64,000 nt of DNA, taken from NCBI RefSeq assembly GCF_030412785.1, contig NZ_CP125295.1, positions 1,984,001 to 2,048,000 on the forward strand, in the 5' to 3' direction. Each line of letters opens with the position of its first letter. Within the stretch, counting starts at the first letter, position 1. Below, piece by piece: positions 7,941-17,267 of this stretch. Both the position numbers and the translations under genes were made by a program. The notes beneath the pieces were generated by a model. That model made no database searches. It was not told where the DNA came from and worked only from the letters and a program-made list of their open reading frames with translations. The DNA comes from Paraburkholderia sabiae. GTDB lineage: Bacteria; Pseudomonadota; Gammaproteobacteria; Burkholderiales; Burkholderiaceae.

Positions 7941-9095
7941 ATGAGTGTCACCGTCCGCCGAATCGCGCATCTCGACATGGACGCGTTCTACGCATCCGTC
8001 GAACTCCTGCGCTATCCGGAACTGCGCGGCAAGGCGGTGGTGATCGGCGGCGGACGCAATGCGGCGCCCGAAACACTGGCTGACGGCACGCGCCGTTTTG
8101 CCCGGCTGAAGGACTACGCGGGACGAGGCGTCGTTACCACTTCGACTTACGAGGCGCGCGCATTCGGCGTGTTCTCCGCAATGGGCATGATGAAGGCCGC
8201 GCAACTCGCGCCGGACGCGATCCTGCTGCCCACCGACTTCGATTCATACCGCCACTACTCGCGGCTCTTCAAGGCCGAAGTCGCGAAGTTCACGACGCGT
8301 ATCGAAGATCGCGGCATCGACGAAATCTATATCGATCTCACCGACTTGCCCGGCGGTGCCGCCGACATCGGTGCGCGCATCAAGCAGGCGGTGCGCGCGG
8401 CGACGGGCCTGACGTGTTCGATCTGCGTCGCGCCGAACAAGCTGCTCGCGAAAATCGGCTCGGAGCTGGACAAGCCCGACGGCCTGACCATTCTGACGCC
8501 CGACGACATTCCATCGCGCATCTGGCCGCTGGCCGCACGCACGATCAACGGCATCGGGCCGAAGGCCAGCGAGCGGTTGGCGACGCTCGGCATCAACACG
8601 GTCGGCGATCTGGCGCATGCCGCGCCGGATCTGCTGCAGTCCAATTTCGGGCTCAAGTACGCGACGTGGCTGACGCACGTTGCGCAGGGCGTCGACGAGC
8701 GTCCTGTGGTGGTCGAATCGGAGCCGAAGTCGATGAGCCGCGAGACCACATTCGAACGCGATCTGCATCCGCGACATGACCGGCCGGCGTTATCGGAATC
8801 GTTCACGCGGCTGTGCGTGCGCGTCGCGGAAGATTTGCAGCGCAAGGGCTACGTCGGGCACACGATCGGCATCAAGCTGCGTTTCGACGATTTTTCCACT
8901 GTGACGCGCGATCTGACCTTGCCCGTCGCGACATCCGATGGCGCCGCGATCCGGCGTGCAGCAACCGAATGTCTGAAACGCGTCGCGCTGAGCCGCAAGC
9001 TGCGGCTGTTGGGCGTGCGTGTGAGCGGGTTGTCGCTGGCAAGCGAGCAGGCGCCGCCGCTGCCTGTCCAGGCTGAACTGCCGTTCACGGCGTGA
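7941..9095 (+). CDS. dinB: DNA polymerase IV (Y-family, translesion)
   Basis: This 384-residue protein starts at ATG 7941 with MSVTVRRIAHLDMDAFYASVE, the palm motif carrying Asp12. The second catalytic pair is Asp127-Glu128 in DRGIDEIYIDLTD. A helix-hairpin-helix thumb (TINGIGPKASERLATLGI) and a little-finger domain follow, and the chain ends QAELPFTA, a plausible beta-clamp-binding tail. It synthesises across damaged template at low fidelity. An in-frame ATG at 7848 would add 31 residues without homology, so I prefer 7941. It lies 140 bp after the small exported gene; SOS control through the box at 7232 is likely. Confidence 0.93.
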   Translation: MSVTVRRIAHLDMDAFYASVELLRYPELRGKAVVIGGGRNAAPETLADGTRRFARLKDYAGRGVVTTSTYEARAFGVFSAMGMMKAAQLAPDAILLPTDFDSYRHYSRLFKAEVAKFTTRIEDRGIDEIYIDLTDLPGGAADIGARIKQAVRAATGLTCSICVAPNKLLAKIGSELDKPDGLTILTPDDIPSRIWPLAARTINGIGPKASERLATLGINTVGDLAHAAPDLLQSNFGLKYATWLTHVAQGVDERPVVVESEPKSMSRETTFERDLHPRHDRPALSESFTRLCVRVAEDLQRKGYVGHTIGIKLRFDDFSTVTRDLTLPVATSDGAAIRRAATECLKRVALSRKLRLLGVRVSGLSLASEQAPPLPVQAELPFTA

Positions 9096-9123
9096 GCCCG
9101 GCGGACGATGGACGTCCGCGACC

Positions 9124-9465
9124 TCAACTGCGCCGAACCCGCACGCCGTTCAGCCGACCCATCGAAACACACCACCGCACGATACGCGCCGCGATCGAAC
9201 CTTTGAGCGGACCCGCATCGATCCGCGCAATCGCCGCGCGTTCGCCCGTCACGATGACTTCGACGTACGCCTCGTACGGCAGCACATGACAGTCGCCTTC
9301 GCGGAGCACGATCGACACCATGGGCGCGTCGCCGAGCAGCCAGTCGAGCGAGCCGTCGCGGTAGCTCACTCGCAGCGCGCCGTTCAGCACGGTAATCGCG
9401 CTGCCGCGCTTGAACCAGTTCGCGCGGATCTGTCCGGGGGCGTATCGTTGGTCGAGGGGTTTCAT
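9124..9465 (-). CDS. DUF2917-like small protein
   Basis: This 113-residue protein contains a beta-rich, cupin-like middle (GSAITVLNGALRVSYRDGSLDWLLGD, interrupted by short turns), then HVLPYEAYVEVIV, resembling the DUF2917 family of proteobacterial proteins of unknown role. ATG 9465 is taken as start; an upstream in-frame ATG at 9519 would add 18 basic residues. It is divergent from the MocR-type regulator gene, with the dyad at 9575 between them, so the two could be linked. Confidence 0.55.
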   Translation of the reverse strand: MKPLDQRYAPGQIRANWFKRGSAITVLNGALRVSYRDGSLDWLLGDAPMVSIVLREGDCHVLPYEAYVEVIVTGERAAIARIDAGPLKGSIAARIVRWCVSMGRLNGVRVRRS

Positions 9466-9574
9466 CGCAAGCTCGCAGTTCAAGTGTCTAAACGCGGCCC
9501 GAAAAAATCGACGGGCCATGAGTCAACAGCGTAAAGACGGCTTGCGGAACACAACAGACTCACGGCTTTAGAAT

Positions 9575-9588
9575 CTGTACCGATACAG
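9575..9588 (+). promoter_or_regulatory. Dyad operator before the MocR gene
   Basis: CTGTACCGATACAG is an inverted repeat (CTGTA-N4-TACAG). A related half-site CTGTATC lies at 9630-9636, and GGAACA/TGTTCC arms flank the stretch at 9588-9612. It is a plausible autoregulatory site for the regulator starting at 9650 or 9674. Confidence 0.45.
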
Positions 9589-9673
9589 GAACATCTTTTT
9601 GCGTCCTGTTCCGGTCTGAATTACCGCTGTCTGTATCTGGCGATCTGTCGTGGCAGCAGGCACGATCCATCGG

Positions 9674-11170
9674 ATGACTCTGTTGAACGACGAACCTCTT
9701 CTTACGCACGACGACACGGATTGCCGGGCGAATCCTCAATCCGGCGCGCCGCTTTACGAACGCCTCGCGGAACACTATCGCCGCGTGATCGCGTCGGGGA
9801 CGCTCGCGCCCGGCGACCGGATGCCATCGGTCCGCGCGCTGATGAGCCAGCATCGTGTGAGTCTGTCGACGGCGATTCAGGTGTTCCGGCGTCTCGAAGA
9901 CGGCGGCTGGCTGCAGGCGCGGCCGCGCGCCGGCTACTTCGTGCGACGTCCGAGCGCGTCGAAGCTGGCGACCGTCGCCGAGCCCGACATTCCGGCGCTT
10001 CCCGAGCCCGCGCGCTATGTCGGCTTGCACGAACGCATCTCGCGCGTGATCGAGCGGGCGCAGGCGTTTCCGGATGCGCTCAATCTCGGCGGCGCGACGG
10101 CCGACGCCGTGCTGTATCCGACGGAGCGGCTGCAGGCGCTCGCGTCGCGCATCCTGCGTCACAAGCCGACGTTGCTGACGGAAGTCGGTGAAGACGGCGG
10201 CGCGGCGGAATTGCGGCAGGCCGTCGCGAAGCGCGCGCTGTCGGCGGGCGTGACCGTCGCCCCCGACGACGTGCTCGTGACGAGCGGCGGTGTCGAAGCC
10301 GTGAACCTCGCGTTGCGCGCGGTCGCGCAGCCGGGCGACACGATCGCCGTCGAGTCGCCGGCATTTTTCGGGCTGTTGCAGATACTCGAAAGCCTCGGTT
10401 TGCGCGCGCTCGAAATTCCGACCAGCCCGACGACGGGCCTGTCGCTCGAAGCGCTCGATATCGCATTGACCGCTTGCCCGGACCTCAAGGCGCTCGTCGT
10501 CGTGCCGAATCTGCAGAATCCGCTCGGCTGCGTGATGCCGGACGCCCGCAAGGCAGAACTCGTCGAACTGTGTGCGCGTCGTGGCATCGCATTGATCGAG
10601 GACGAGCCGTATCGCGAGCTGATCGAATCGGCGCAACCCGCGCGGCCGCTGAAGTCGTGGGATCGCGACGGCGGCGTGATCTACTGCGCGTCGCTGAACA
10701 AGGTGCTCGCGCCGGGTATGCGGCTGGGGTGGATGTCGTCGGGGCGCTGGCACGCGCGCGTGCGGCTGCTGAAGTTCGCGCAGACGCGTCACAACGAATC
10801 GCTGGCGCAATTCGTGGCCGCCGAATTCATCGGCTCGGGTGCGTACGACCGGCATCTGCATCGCCTGCGCGAGAAGTTGCGGGTGCAGCGCGAAGCGAGC
10901 GCCGATGCCATCGGCCGCTATTTTCCGGCGGGCACGCGCCTGAATCTGCCTCCGGGCGGCTTGCTGTTATGGGTCGCGCTGCCGGACGGCAAATCGTCGG
11001 AAGCGCTGTTCGAAGCGGCCTTGCCGCACGGCATCCGCATTGCGCCGGGTTCGATCTTCTCGAATTCGGAGCGGTTTCGCTCATACATCCGGCTCAGTTG
11101 CCCGGCTCCATTCGACGAGCGGATGGACGCCGCCCTGCGTCAACTCGGCCGTCTGACCGCCGACATCTGA
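9674..11170 (+). CDS. MocR-type regulator (GntR HTH + class I aminotransferase domain)
   Basis: With ATG 9674 the protein has 498 residues; an in-frame GTG at 9650 would add eight. Residues 20-90 form a GntR winged helix (PLYERLAEHYRRVIASG ... RMPSVRALM). A linker and a fold-type-I PLP aminotransferase domain follow, with the Schiff-base lysine at Lys343 in SLNKVLAPGMRLGW. MocR proteins use PLP as a sensing cofactor and control genes of vitamin B6, GABA, taurine or amino-acid metabolism. No obvious PLP-related target is adjacent. The neighbours are the DUF2917-like gene (divergent) and pstS. Confidence 0.92.
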   Translation: MTLLNDEPLLTHDDTDCRANPQSGAPLYERLAEHYRRVIASGTLAPGDRMPSVRALMSQHRVSLSTAIQVFRRLEDGGWLQARPRAGYFVRRPSASKLATVAEPDIPALPEPARYVGLHERISRVIERAQAFPDALNLGGATADAVLYPTERLQALASRILRHKPTLLTEVGEDGGAAELRQAVAKRALSAGVTVAPDDVLVTSGGVEAVNLALRAVAQPGDTIAVESPAFFGLLQILESLGLRALEIPTSPTTGLSLEALDIALTACPDLKALVVVPNLQNPLGCVMPDARKAELVELCARRGIALIEDEPYRELIESAQPARPLKSWDRDGGVIYCASLNKVLAPGMRLGWMSSGRWHARVRLLKFAQTRHNESLAQFVAAEFIGSGAYDRHLHRLREKLRVQREASADAIGRYFPAGTRLNLPPGGLLLWVALPDGKSSEALFEAALPHGIRIAPGSIFSNSERFRSYIRLSCPAPFDERMDAALRQLGRLTADI

Positions 11171-11215
11171 ACGCGAGATTTCGTCTGTCCAGGCAGTCGG
11201 CGCGCATCGCTTCAT

Positions 11216-11233
11216 TCGTCACTGCGTTGTCAC
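11216..11233 (+). promoter_or_regulatory. Pho-box-like site before pstS
   Basis: TCGTCAC-TGCG-TTGTCAC has two 7-bp repeats 11 bp apart, matching the layout of PhoB boxes (CTGTCAT-N4-CTGTCAT); the second half matches 6 of 7. A -10-like TCTAAT lies at 11242-11247. This suggests phosphate-starvation control. Confidence 0.5.
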
Positions 11234-11346
11234 GAAGCGCGTCTAATTTCGAAACGCACCCCATACAAAACTTTCAGCAGCGATCTTGCATGGGAACAGA
11301 GCCAGGCTCCCACGGAGCCGCTTTGCCCGACAAAAGGAGGTGAACC

Positions 11347-12378
11347 ATGAAACTCGCATCGTTCGCGGCGGCCGGCCTGATCGGCGCGCTGTCGCTTTCC
11401 TTCGCGCACGCGGCCGACATCACGGGCGCAGGCAGCACCTTCGCGGCGCCGATCTACACGAAATGGGCCGCCGCCTATCAGAAGACAGGCGGCGGCCGCA
11501 TCAACTATCAGGGCATCGGCTCGTCGGGCGGCATCAAGCAGGTGCTCGCGAAAACCGTCGATTTCGCCGGCTCCGACGCGCCACTGAAAGACGACGAACT
11601 CGCGAAAGACGGCCTGTTCCAGTTCCCGACTGTGGTCGGCGGCGTGGTACCGGTGGTCAATCTGCCCGGCATGAAGCCGGGTTCGCTGGTGCTGTCGGGC
11701 CCCGTGCTCGGCGATATCTACCTCGGCAAGATCAAGAAGTGGAACGACCCGGCGATTGCCGCGCTCAATTCGGGCGCGAAGCTGCCCGACACGGATATCG
11801 CCGTCGTGCGTCGCGCCGACGGCTCGGGCACGAGCTTCATCTGGACGCACTATCTCGCGCAGGTGAATCCGGAGTGGAAGAGCAAGGTGGGCGAAGGCAC
11901 GACCGTCAGCTGGCCGACGGGCACGGGCGGCAAGGGCAACGACGGCGTCGCGGCCTTCGTGCAGCGGTTGCCGGGCGCAATCGGCTATGTCGAGTGGGCG
12001 TACGCGAAGCAGAACAAGATGACGTACACGTCGCTGAAGAACTCGGCAGGCGCCGTCGTCGAACCGAAGACGGAAACCTTCAAGGCGGCCGCCGCGGGCG
12101 CCGAATGGTCGAAGTCGTTCTATCAGATCCTCACCAACGAGCCGGGCAAGGACGCGTGGCCCGTCGTGGGCGCGACCTTCGTGCTGGTGCATTCGGCGCA
12201 GGAGAAGCCGGATCGCGGCAAGGAAACCCTCAAGTTCTTCGACTGGGCGTTCAAGAACGGCAACCAGACGGCGCAGGAACTCGACTACATCACGCTGCCG
12301 GATGCCGTGGTGTCGGAGATTCGCACGCAGTGGAAGGCCAAGGTCAAGGACGCATCGGGCAAGCCGATCGCCGACTGA
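11347..12378 (+). CDS. pstS: Phosphate ABC transporter substrate-binding protein PstS
   Basis: This 343-residue protein has a Sec signal (cleavage near [10 protein letters not shown]). PstS motifs follow: [14 protein letters not shown], the phosphate-loop residues around [18 protein letters not shown], and [10 protein letters not shown]. PstS binds inorganic phosphate in the periplasm and hands it to PstCAB. The ribosome site is AGGAGG just before ATG. No pstC, pstA, pstB or phoU follows within the window, so this is a solitary copy. A Pho-box-like repeat lies 113 bp upstream. Confidence 0.95.
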   Translation: MKLASFAAAGLIGALSLSFAHAADITGAGSTFAAPIYTKWAAAYQKTGGGRINYQGIGSSGGIKQVLAKTVDFAGSDAPLKDDELAKDGLFQFPTVVGGVVPVVNLPGMKPGSLVLSGPVLGDIYLGKIKKWNDPAIAALNSGAKLPDTDIAVVRRADGSGTSFIWTHYLAQVNPEWKSKVGEGTTVSWPTGTGGKGNDGVAAFVQRLPGAIGYVEWAYAKQNKMTYTSLKNSAGAVVEPKTETFKAAAAGAEWSKSFYQILTNEPGKDAWPVVGATFVLVHSAQEKPDRGKETLKFFDWAFKNGNQTAQELDYITLPDAVVSEIRTQWKAKVKDASGKPIAD

Positions 12379-12426
12379 GCCGACTGAGCCCATCGATCGG
12401 ATTGATCAGATAAAACGGATAAAAAT

Positions 12427-12452
12427 CGGCCGGCGCGCCAGAACGCCGGCCG
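12427..12452. terminator. Hairpin terminator after pstS
   Basis: CGGCCGGCG (12427-12435) pairs with CGCCGGCCG (12444-12452). The plus-strand side has only a weak T tract; an A run just upstream would give a T run on the minus strand. It separates pstS from the small gene at 12590. Confidence 0.6.
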
Positions 12453-12589
12453 TCATTGAACAGTAACGGGGCATCGCGATAATGCGAATCCTGGCCTGAG
12501 AGCAATCGGGACGGGCGTGAAGCGCGGCGTCGGCTATCTGCGGCGAAGCGCTACCGCCAGCCATTCCGGTTGAAGCCAGAGACGTATCA

Positions 12590-12802
12590 ATGACCATTCC
12601 CATGCTGACCACACACCGAGGCTATCGCCTGCAAGCCAGCGCTGCTGTTCGCGACGACGGCATGCACGCGGCCGACCTGATCATCGAAAAGCCGGGTCTC
12701 CCACCTCGCACTTTCAACGAACTCGATTTCTTCTACGACGGCGAACAGGCGCTCAAGTACGCGACCGCCTGGGGCCGCATCTGGGTCGACATGAAGGGTT
12801 GA
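12590..12802 (+). CDS. Small conserved-looking hypothetical protein
   Basis: This 70-residue cytoplasmic protein (MTIPMLTTHRGYRLQASA...) ends WGRIWVDMKG. It looks like a single small alpha/beta domain with paired acidic and aromatic residues (NELDFFYDGEQALKY). Small proteins of this size and composition are frequent in Burkholderia, but I cannot name a function. It is a separate unit between the pstS terminator and the chemoreceptor gene. Confidence 0.6.
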   Translation: MTIPMLTTHRGYRLQASAAVRDDGMHAADLIIEKPGLPPRTFNELDFFYDGEQALKYATAWGRIWVDMKG

Positions 12803-13030
12803 GCCGCGACGCGGCTCGGAGCATCTCGCGCCCGACGCAGTGCGACCGGGTAAACCCTCGACTCCTGAAATCGTTTACAGCGGGAAATTTCTTCCCAAAT
12901 ATTGGGGGCGGGTTCAGCAGACCACGAACTGAGCCGTAAGAGGCGAAGGCAGACGTCGGCTCCAACGGGCATCGCGCGCGCTCGAATCACTGCGCCGCGC
13001 GAGGCCCGCGCACTCTTCCTTGCTCCGTTC

Positions 13031-14581
13031 ATGAAACTCACATTCAAGCTTCCCCTCGCTTTTGCCGCAGCCCTCTTTCTGATGTTCGCAGGTGCGATGT
13101 ACGGCCTGTACGCGATGCATCGTTCGATCGACGAATACAACGACCTCGTGCGCGTCCACGTCGCGAACGAGCGCATGGCGTCGAACATCCTCGTCAACTT
13201 CAAGCTTCAGGTTCAGGAGTGGAAGGACATCCTGCTGCGCGGCAAGGATCCCGCGAAGTTCGACAAGGGCTGGGCCGCGTTCGAGAAGCAGGAAAGCCTC
13301 GTCGATACGCAGACGAAGGCGCTGCTCGCGTCGCTCGAAGAAGGCGGCACGCGCGGGCTCGTCGAGCAGTTCGCGACGGCGCATGTGCAGATGGGCGGCG
13401 GCTATCGCAAGGGGCTCGAAGCGTTCAAGGAGGCCGGTTTCGAGCCGACTGCGGGCGACAAGGCGGTAGCCGGCGTCGACCGTGAACCCGCGCGCCTGCT
13501 CGGCGAGGCCGTCGACCAGATCGCGACGAAAACGGCGGCGATGTCCGCGCAAGCCGCCGACGACGCGCGCCGCGCGGGCGCAATCAGCGTCGTGCTGATG
13601 ATGGTCGCGTTCGTCGCCGGTCTGGGCGGCGCGTTCCTGTTCAGCCGCTCGATCACGTCGCCGCTGACGCGCGCCGTCGATGTCGCGCGCAGCGTCGCGC
13701 AGGGCGATCTGACGACGCGCATCGAGGAACACGGCAACGACGAAATCGGTGCGTTGCTCAACGCGCTCGCCGAGATGCAGACGAGTCTCTCGAACGTGGT
13801 GAGCCACGTGCGCCGCAACGCGGACGGCGTCGCGACGGCCAGTTCGCAGATCGCGGCGGGGAATATGAGCCTGTCGGCGCGCACCGAGGAACAGGCGGCG
13901 TCGCTCGAAGAAACGGCCGCGAGCATGGAAGAGCTGACGGGCACCGTGCGGCAGAACGCGGGCAACGCGAGCCACGCGACGACGCTCGCCGAAAAAGCAT
14001 CGGACACGGCCGTGCATGGCGGCGACGTGATGCGGCGCGTGGTCGACACGATGGCGGGCATTTCGGAAAGCTCGTCGAAAGTCGGCGAGATCATCGCGGT
14101 GATCGAAGGCATCGCGTTCCAGACCAACATCCTCGCGCTGAACGCGGCCGTCGAGGCAGCGCGCGCGGGCGAAGAGGGACGCGGCTTCGCTGTCGTCGCC
14201 GGCGAAGTGCGTGCGCTCGCGCAGCGAAGCGCGACGGCAGCGAAGGAAGTGAAGGCGCTGATCGAGCAATCGTCGACGCGCGTGGCCGCGGGCTCGGATC
14301 TCGTGCGCGACGCGGGCGGGATCATCGGCGAGATTGTCGGCTCGGTGCAACAGGTGACGGCGATCATCGCCGAGATTTCGGCGGCGTCGAACGAGCAGAG
14401 CACGGGCATTGAGCAGGTCAATCTCGCCGTCACGCAGATGGACGAAGTCACCCAGCAAAACGCTGCGCTCGTCGAAGAAGCATCGGCGGCGGCGCAATCG
14501 ATGGCGGAACAGGCGCGCTCGCTGCGCGAAGCCGTCGCCGTGTTCACCACGGCCGACGCCGATCATTCGCACGCGCGATAA
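13031..14581 (+). CDS. Methyl-accepting chemotaxis protein
   Basis: This 516-residue receptor starts at ATG 13031 ([20 protein letters not shown]); the frame is open further upstream but without membrane-protein character. It has TM1 at residues 6-28, a periplasmic four-helix-type sensor to about 190, TM2 near 192-212, a HAMP region, and a long cytoplasmic coiled coil. The coil contains the invariant hairpin tip [20 protein letters not shown]. It signals through CheW/CheA. There is no C-terminal NWETF-type CheR pentapeptide; the end is ADADHSHAR. The ligand is unknown and no che genes are nearby. Confidence 0.95.
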   Translation: MKLTFKLPLAFAAALFLMFAGAMYGLYAMHRSIDEYNDLVRVHVANERMASNILVNFKLQVQEWKDILLRGKDPAKFDKGWAAFEKQESLVDTQTKALLASLEEGGTRGLVEQFATAHVQMGGGYRKGLEAFKEAGFEPTAGDKAVAGVDREPARLLGEAVDQIATKTAAMSAQAADDARRAGAISVVLMMVAFVAGLGGAFLFSRSITSPLTRAVDVARSVAQGDLTTRIEEHGNDEIGALLNALAEMQTSLSNVVSHVRRNADGVATASSQIAAGNMSLSARTEEQAASLEETAASMEELTGTVRQNAGNASHATTLAEKASDTAVHGGDVMRRVVDTMAGISESSSKVGEIIAVIEGIAFQTNILALNAAVEAARAGEEGRGFAVVAGEVRALAQRSATAAKEVKALIEQSSTRVAAGSDLVRDAGGIIGEIVGSVQQVTAIIAEISAASNEQSTGIEQVNLAVTQMDEVTQQNAALVEEASAAAQSMAEQARSLREAVAVFTTADADHSHAR

Positions 14582-14890
14582 GTTCATACGATTAGCAGGA
14601 CGAAGCGCTAATAATTGCCGAATGTGAGGCGTCGCACACAGTCAATTTTGCGACACTCGACCATTGCGTTTATGCCCTTTAAGATGACGCGTGACGCAAC
14701 ACGTCTATTTGCTGGCCGATTTTGCATCGGGCCGGCGGTCCGATACGTATGACGAACGAGGCGCGCAGGACAGACCTGCATGATGGACGCCTCGCTACCT
14801 TTACGCACCCCGCCGCCGCGCGCCCGGTTTCTTCGAATACACAGACGGCTTAGCCGGGAAGGGCTGCCCGGCGCATGAGAGGGACGTGGC
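14582..14890. other. Intergenic region, 309 bp
   Basis: No convincing gene. It contains an ATTAGC/GCTAAT inverted repeat (14591-14596, 14607-14612) just after the chemoreceptor stop. The element at 14617-14637 is discussed separately. A ribosome site GAGAGGGA precedes the next gene. Confidence 0.6.
14617..14637. repeat. Copy 1 of an interspersed 21-bp element
   Basis: GCCGAATGTG-AGGC-GTCGCAC shares 10 + 7 identical bases with the same 4-bp spacer at 28995-29015. It may be a regulator site; the function is unknown. Confidence 0.45.
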
Positions 14891-15889
14891 ATGTTGAACA
14901 AGTTGATCGACATCGCGAGACACATCCGACGCAGCGAGCGCTTCAAACATTCGATCAGCACACCGGGCCGCATCACGCTGCACGCACAGCAACGTCTGAA
15001 TCGCGGCTATTTCGCGATCGAAATTCGCGCGCACTCGGGTTTCTTCTCGGTCATGCAGATGGTGCTGTTCATCCTCATGTATTGCGAGGAGAAGCGCCTC
15101 ACGCCGCTCATCTCCGCACGCGGCGGAATTTACGGCGATCCGGAAGGCCGGGTCGACTGGTTCGGCGAATACTTCGATACCGTCGGCGTGCCCGCCTCGC
15201 CGGCGTCGAACATGCGGCTGCGTACGTCGGTTGTCCACGATCTCGGCGGACTCGGATTTCGCCGCCGTTATGAGCCGAGGCTCGAACTGCGCCACGCGAG
15301 CGCGCTGTTCCGCGCGCACTATCAGCCGACTGCGCCGATCCGCTCGGAAGTCGAGACGATCCGCCGACGGATCGGCATTGGTGCGGCGACGCTCGGCGTG
15401 CATTTTCGCGGCACCGACAAGAAGCTCGAAGCGCATACGATCGGTTGGGAAGATTTCTGCCGGCTTGTCGAGCGCACGCTCGCCGAAGAACCGCAACTGA
15501 CGAACATCTTCGTGTCGAGCGACGAACAGGCGTTTCTCGATTACTTCGTGAAGTGGGACTTCCCCGTGCCCGTCAGCGTCGCGCCCGCCAGGCTGCTGGC
15601 GACGGGCGGCACGCCCGTGCATTTCAGCGGACATCCGGGGCTGGCGATCGGCCGCGAGGCGCTCGTCGCCAGTCTGCTGCTCGCGAACTGTGGGTATCTT
15701 CTGAAGACGCCGTCGTATCTGTCCGCGTGGTCGAAAATATTCAATCCGTCGCTGCCCGTCAAACTGGCCGTGCCGCCGCGCGAAGGCGCGTTCTGGTTCC
15801 CGGACAGCCAGATCTGGACCGAGCAGCAACAGCGTCGTCACGATGCAGTCGAACCGGGCCTGCGGATGCCCGACCAGAAAACCGCCTGA
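14891..15889 (+). CDS. Fucosyltransferase-like glycosyltransferase (GT23/NodZ-like fold)
   Basis: This 332-residue cytosolic protein carries GVHFRGTDKK (residues about 175-184). It resembles the conserved RGTDK/R motif of alpha-1,6- and O-fucosyltransferase-fold enzymes (NodZ, FUT8, POFUT), which contact GDP-fucose. IFVSSDEQAFLDYF follows, matching their second motif, and then SLLLANCGYLLKTPSYLSAW, the third-motif position. The predicted role is sugar transfer onto a surface glycan, but the donor and acceptor are not readable. The gene stands alone, with no polysaccharide genes beside it. Confidence 0.6.
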   Translation: MLNKLIDIARHIRRSERFKHSISTPGRITLHAQQRLNRGYFAIEIRAHSGFFSVMQMVLFILMYCEEKRLTPLISARGGIYGDPEGRVDWFGEYFDTVGVPASPASNMRLRTSVVHDLGGLGFRRRYEPRLELRHASALFRAHYQPTAPIRSEVETIRRRIGIGAATLGVHFRGTDKKLEAHTIGWEDFCRLVERTLAEEPQLTNIFVSSDEQAFLDYFVKWDFPVPVSVAPARLLATGGTPVHFSGHPGLAIGREALVASLLLANCGYLLKTPSYLSAWSKIFNPSLPVKLAVPPREGAFWFPDSQIWTEQQQRRHDAVEPGLRMPDQKTA

Positions 15890-16079
15890 AACCGGCTCTC
15901 ATAAGTGGCCCTGACAAGCGGCGCAAGCCGCTTCGCTGCACCGCACGGCACGGCGCGAAATGCGGTCTGGCCCACAACGGCGCTTAAAAGCTGGCCTTTG
16001 GCTGCATCCGTGAGCGGTCGGTGTGCCCGCGCTCGCGTAGAATCATCACAAAATACCAGCACGGCAATCGGGGAAGGGC

Positions 16080-17228
16080 GTGAAGATTCACAGCCACTAC
16101 GACAATCTGAAAGTCTCGCGGGACGCTCCTCAAGAGGTGATCCGCGCGGCCTACAAGACCTTGAGTCAGAAATATCATCCTGACCGGCGGATCGACGATC
16201 CCGATGCCGAGCGGGTGATGAAGATCATCAATGCGTCCTATGCGGTGCTGAGCGATCCCGTGCAACGCAAGGAGCATGACGACTGGCTCGCGCGCAAGGA
16301 GCGTGAAGCGGCAGCAGCGGCTGCGCCGCCTCGGCCGCGTCCTGCGACATCGTCGCAGCAAAGGAACCAGCAGCATAGTCAACAGACCACGCGCCAGGCG
16401 GCCACGCAGACGAAGCGCGAGGCTCCGCCGCGTCCGCAGCCGCGTTCGAGCGCGTGGACCTCACAGGCGCGCGTCGATCCGCGCGCCGCACAGAACAAGC
16501 CGCGCGCGGCGTCGGGATTTTCGCTGCGCAAGGTGTCGCTGCGCAGCTGGATCGCGATCGGTGTCTGCGCGTTCTTCGGTTATGTCGCGATCTCGGAGTC
16601 GATGACGCCGTGGCCGTTCACGCGCAATACGTCGACGTCGTACGGCTCGCCGTACGGTTCGCCCTACGCGCGCGAGCACGGGGACGCCGACAGTGCGACA
16701 TCGGCGGAAGGCAAGCGGCGCTCGCTCGCGGCGATGTCGTCGGCACAGGCGGCGACGTCGCCGTGGACGAGCGATGTTTCCGTCGCCGGCAGCGATGCGT
16801 CGTCTGCCCGGCCGACGTTCGCACGACCCGCGCTCGGGCCGAACGGCCAGCCGTGGCCGTCGACGGCGGCGTACCTCGAAGGCATGCCCGTCGGCGCGGA
16901 TGGCGGGCATTCGTCCGTCACGATCGACAACTCGTCCAACCGTTTCGACGTGTTCGCGAAGCTCGTCTTCAATGCGTCCGTGTTCGACCAGCCGGTGCGG
17001 CACTTTTTCATTCCGGCGGGCAAGAGCTTCACGCTGGCGGGCGTCGCGCCGGGCAGCTACGACGTCCGCTATCAGAACCTCGACGACGGCGGCCTGTACA
17101 AGTCGCAGAATTTCGCCGTCACGGAGCAGGACAGCGGCAACGGCGTCGACGCGACGAACGTGAGCATCACGTTGTACGCGGTGCCCGGCACCGTGCAGCC
17201 GACCACGATCAGCCGCGGCGACTTCTAG
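16080..17228 (+). CDS. Membrane-anchored J-domain protein
   Basis: This 382-residue protein starts with GTG behind GGGGAAGGG. Residues 4-70 are a J-domain with the HPD motif (QKYHPDRRIDDPDAE), which stimulates Hsp70 ATPase. A Gln/Arg/Pro-rich linker follows to about 145. There is one TM helix (WIAIGVCAFFGYVAIS, about 157-172), a Ser/Gly-rich stretch with YGSPYGSPY, and a beta-rich C-terminal domain (about 275-370). The J-domain would face the cytoplasm and the tail the periplasm. The Hsp70 partner may be DnaK or one of the divergent Hsp70s at 31-36 kb, but this is inference. Confidence 0.85.
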   Translation: MKIHSHYDNLKVSRDAPQEVIRAAYKTLSQKYHPDRRIDDPDAERVMKIINASYAVLSDPVQRKEHDDWLARKEREAAAAAAPPRPRPATSSQQRNQQHSQQTTRQAATQTKREAPPRPQPRSSAWTSQARVDPRAAQNKPRAASGFSLRKVSLRSWIAIGVCAFFGYVAISESMTPWPFTRNTSTSYGSPYGSPYAREHGDADSATSAEGKRRSLAAMSSAQAATSPWTSDVSVAGSDASSARPTFARPALGPNGQPWPSTAAYLEGMPVGADGGHSSVTIDNSSNRFDVFAKLVFNASVFDQPVRHFFIPAGKSFTLAGVAPGSYDVRYQNLDDGGLYKSQNFAVTEQDSGNGVDATNVSITLYAVPGTVQPTTISRGDF

Positions 17229-17267
17229 TCACTTCCCGTCATCCGCACGCCGCCGTGCGGTGTGAGT

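Noticed and set aside
9575..9588. CTGTACCGATACAG as a second LexA box
   Set aside because: The arms are 2 bp too close (14 bp in total, not the 16 of CTGT-N8-ACAG), and the downstream gene is a MocR regulator, not a repair gene.
12803..13030. Sigma-28 flagellar promoter before the chemoreceptor
   Set aside because: A TAAA at 12851 is followed at 15 bp by ATCGTTTA, not GCCGATAA.
12914..14587. 557-codon open frame on the minus strand opposite the chemoreceptor gene
   Set aside because: The GC-rich codon pattern creates long shadows; the protein is Arg/His/Asp-rich with no domain, whereas the plus strand encodes a textbook MCP.
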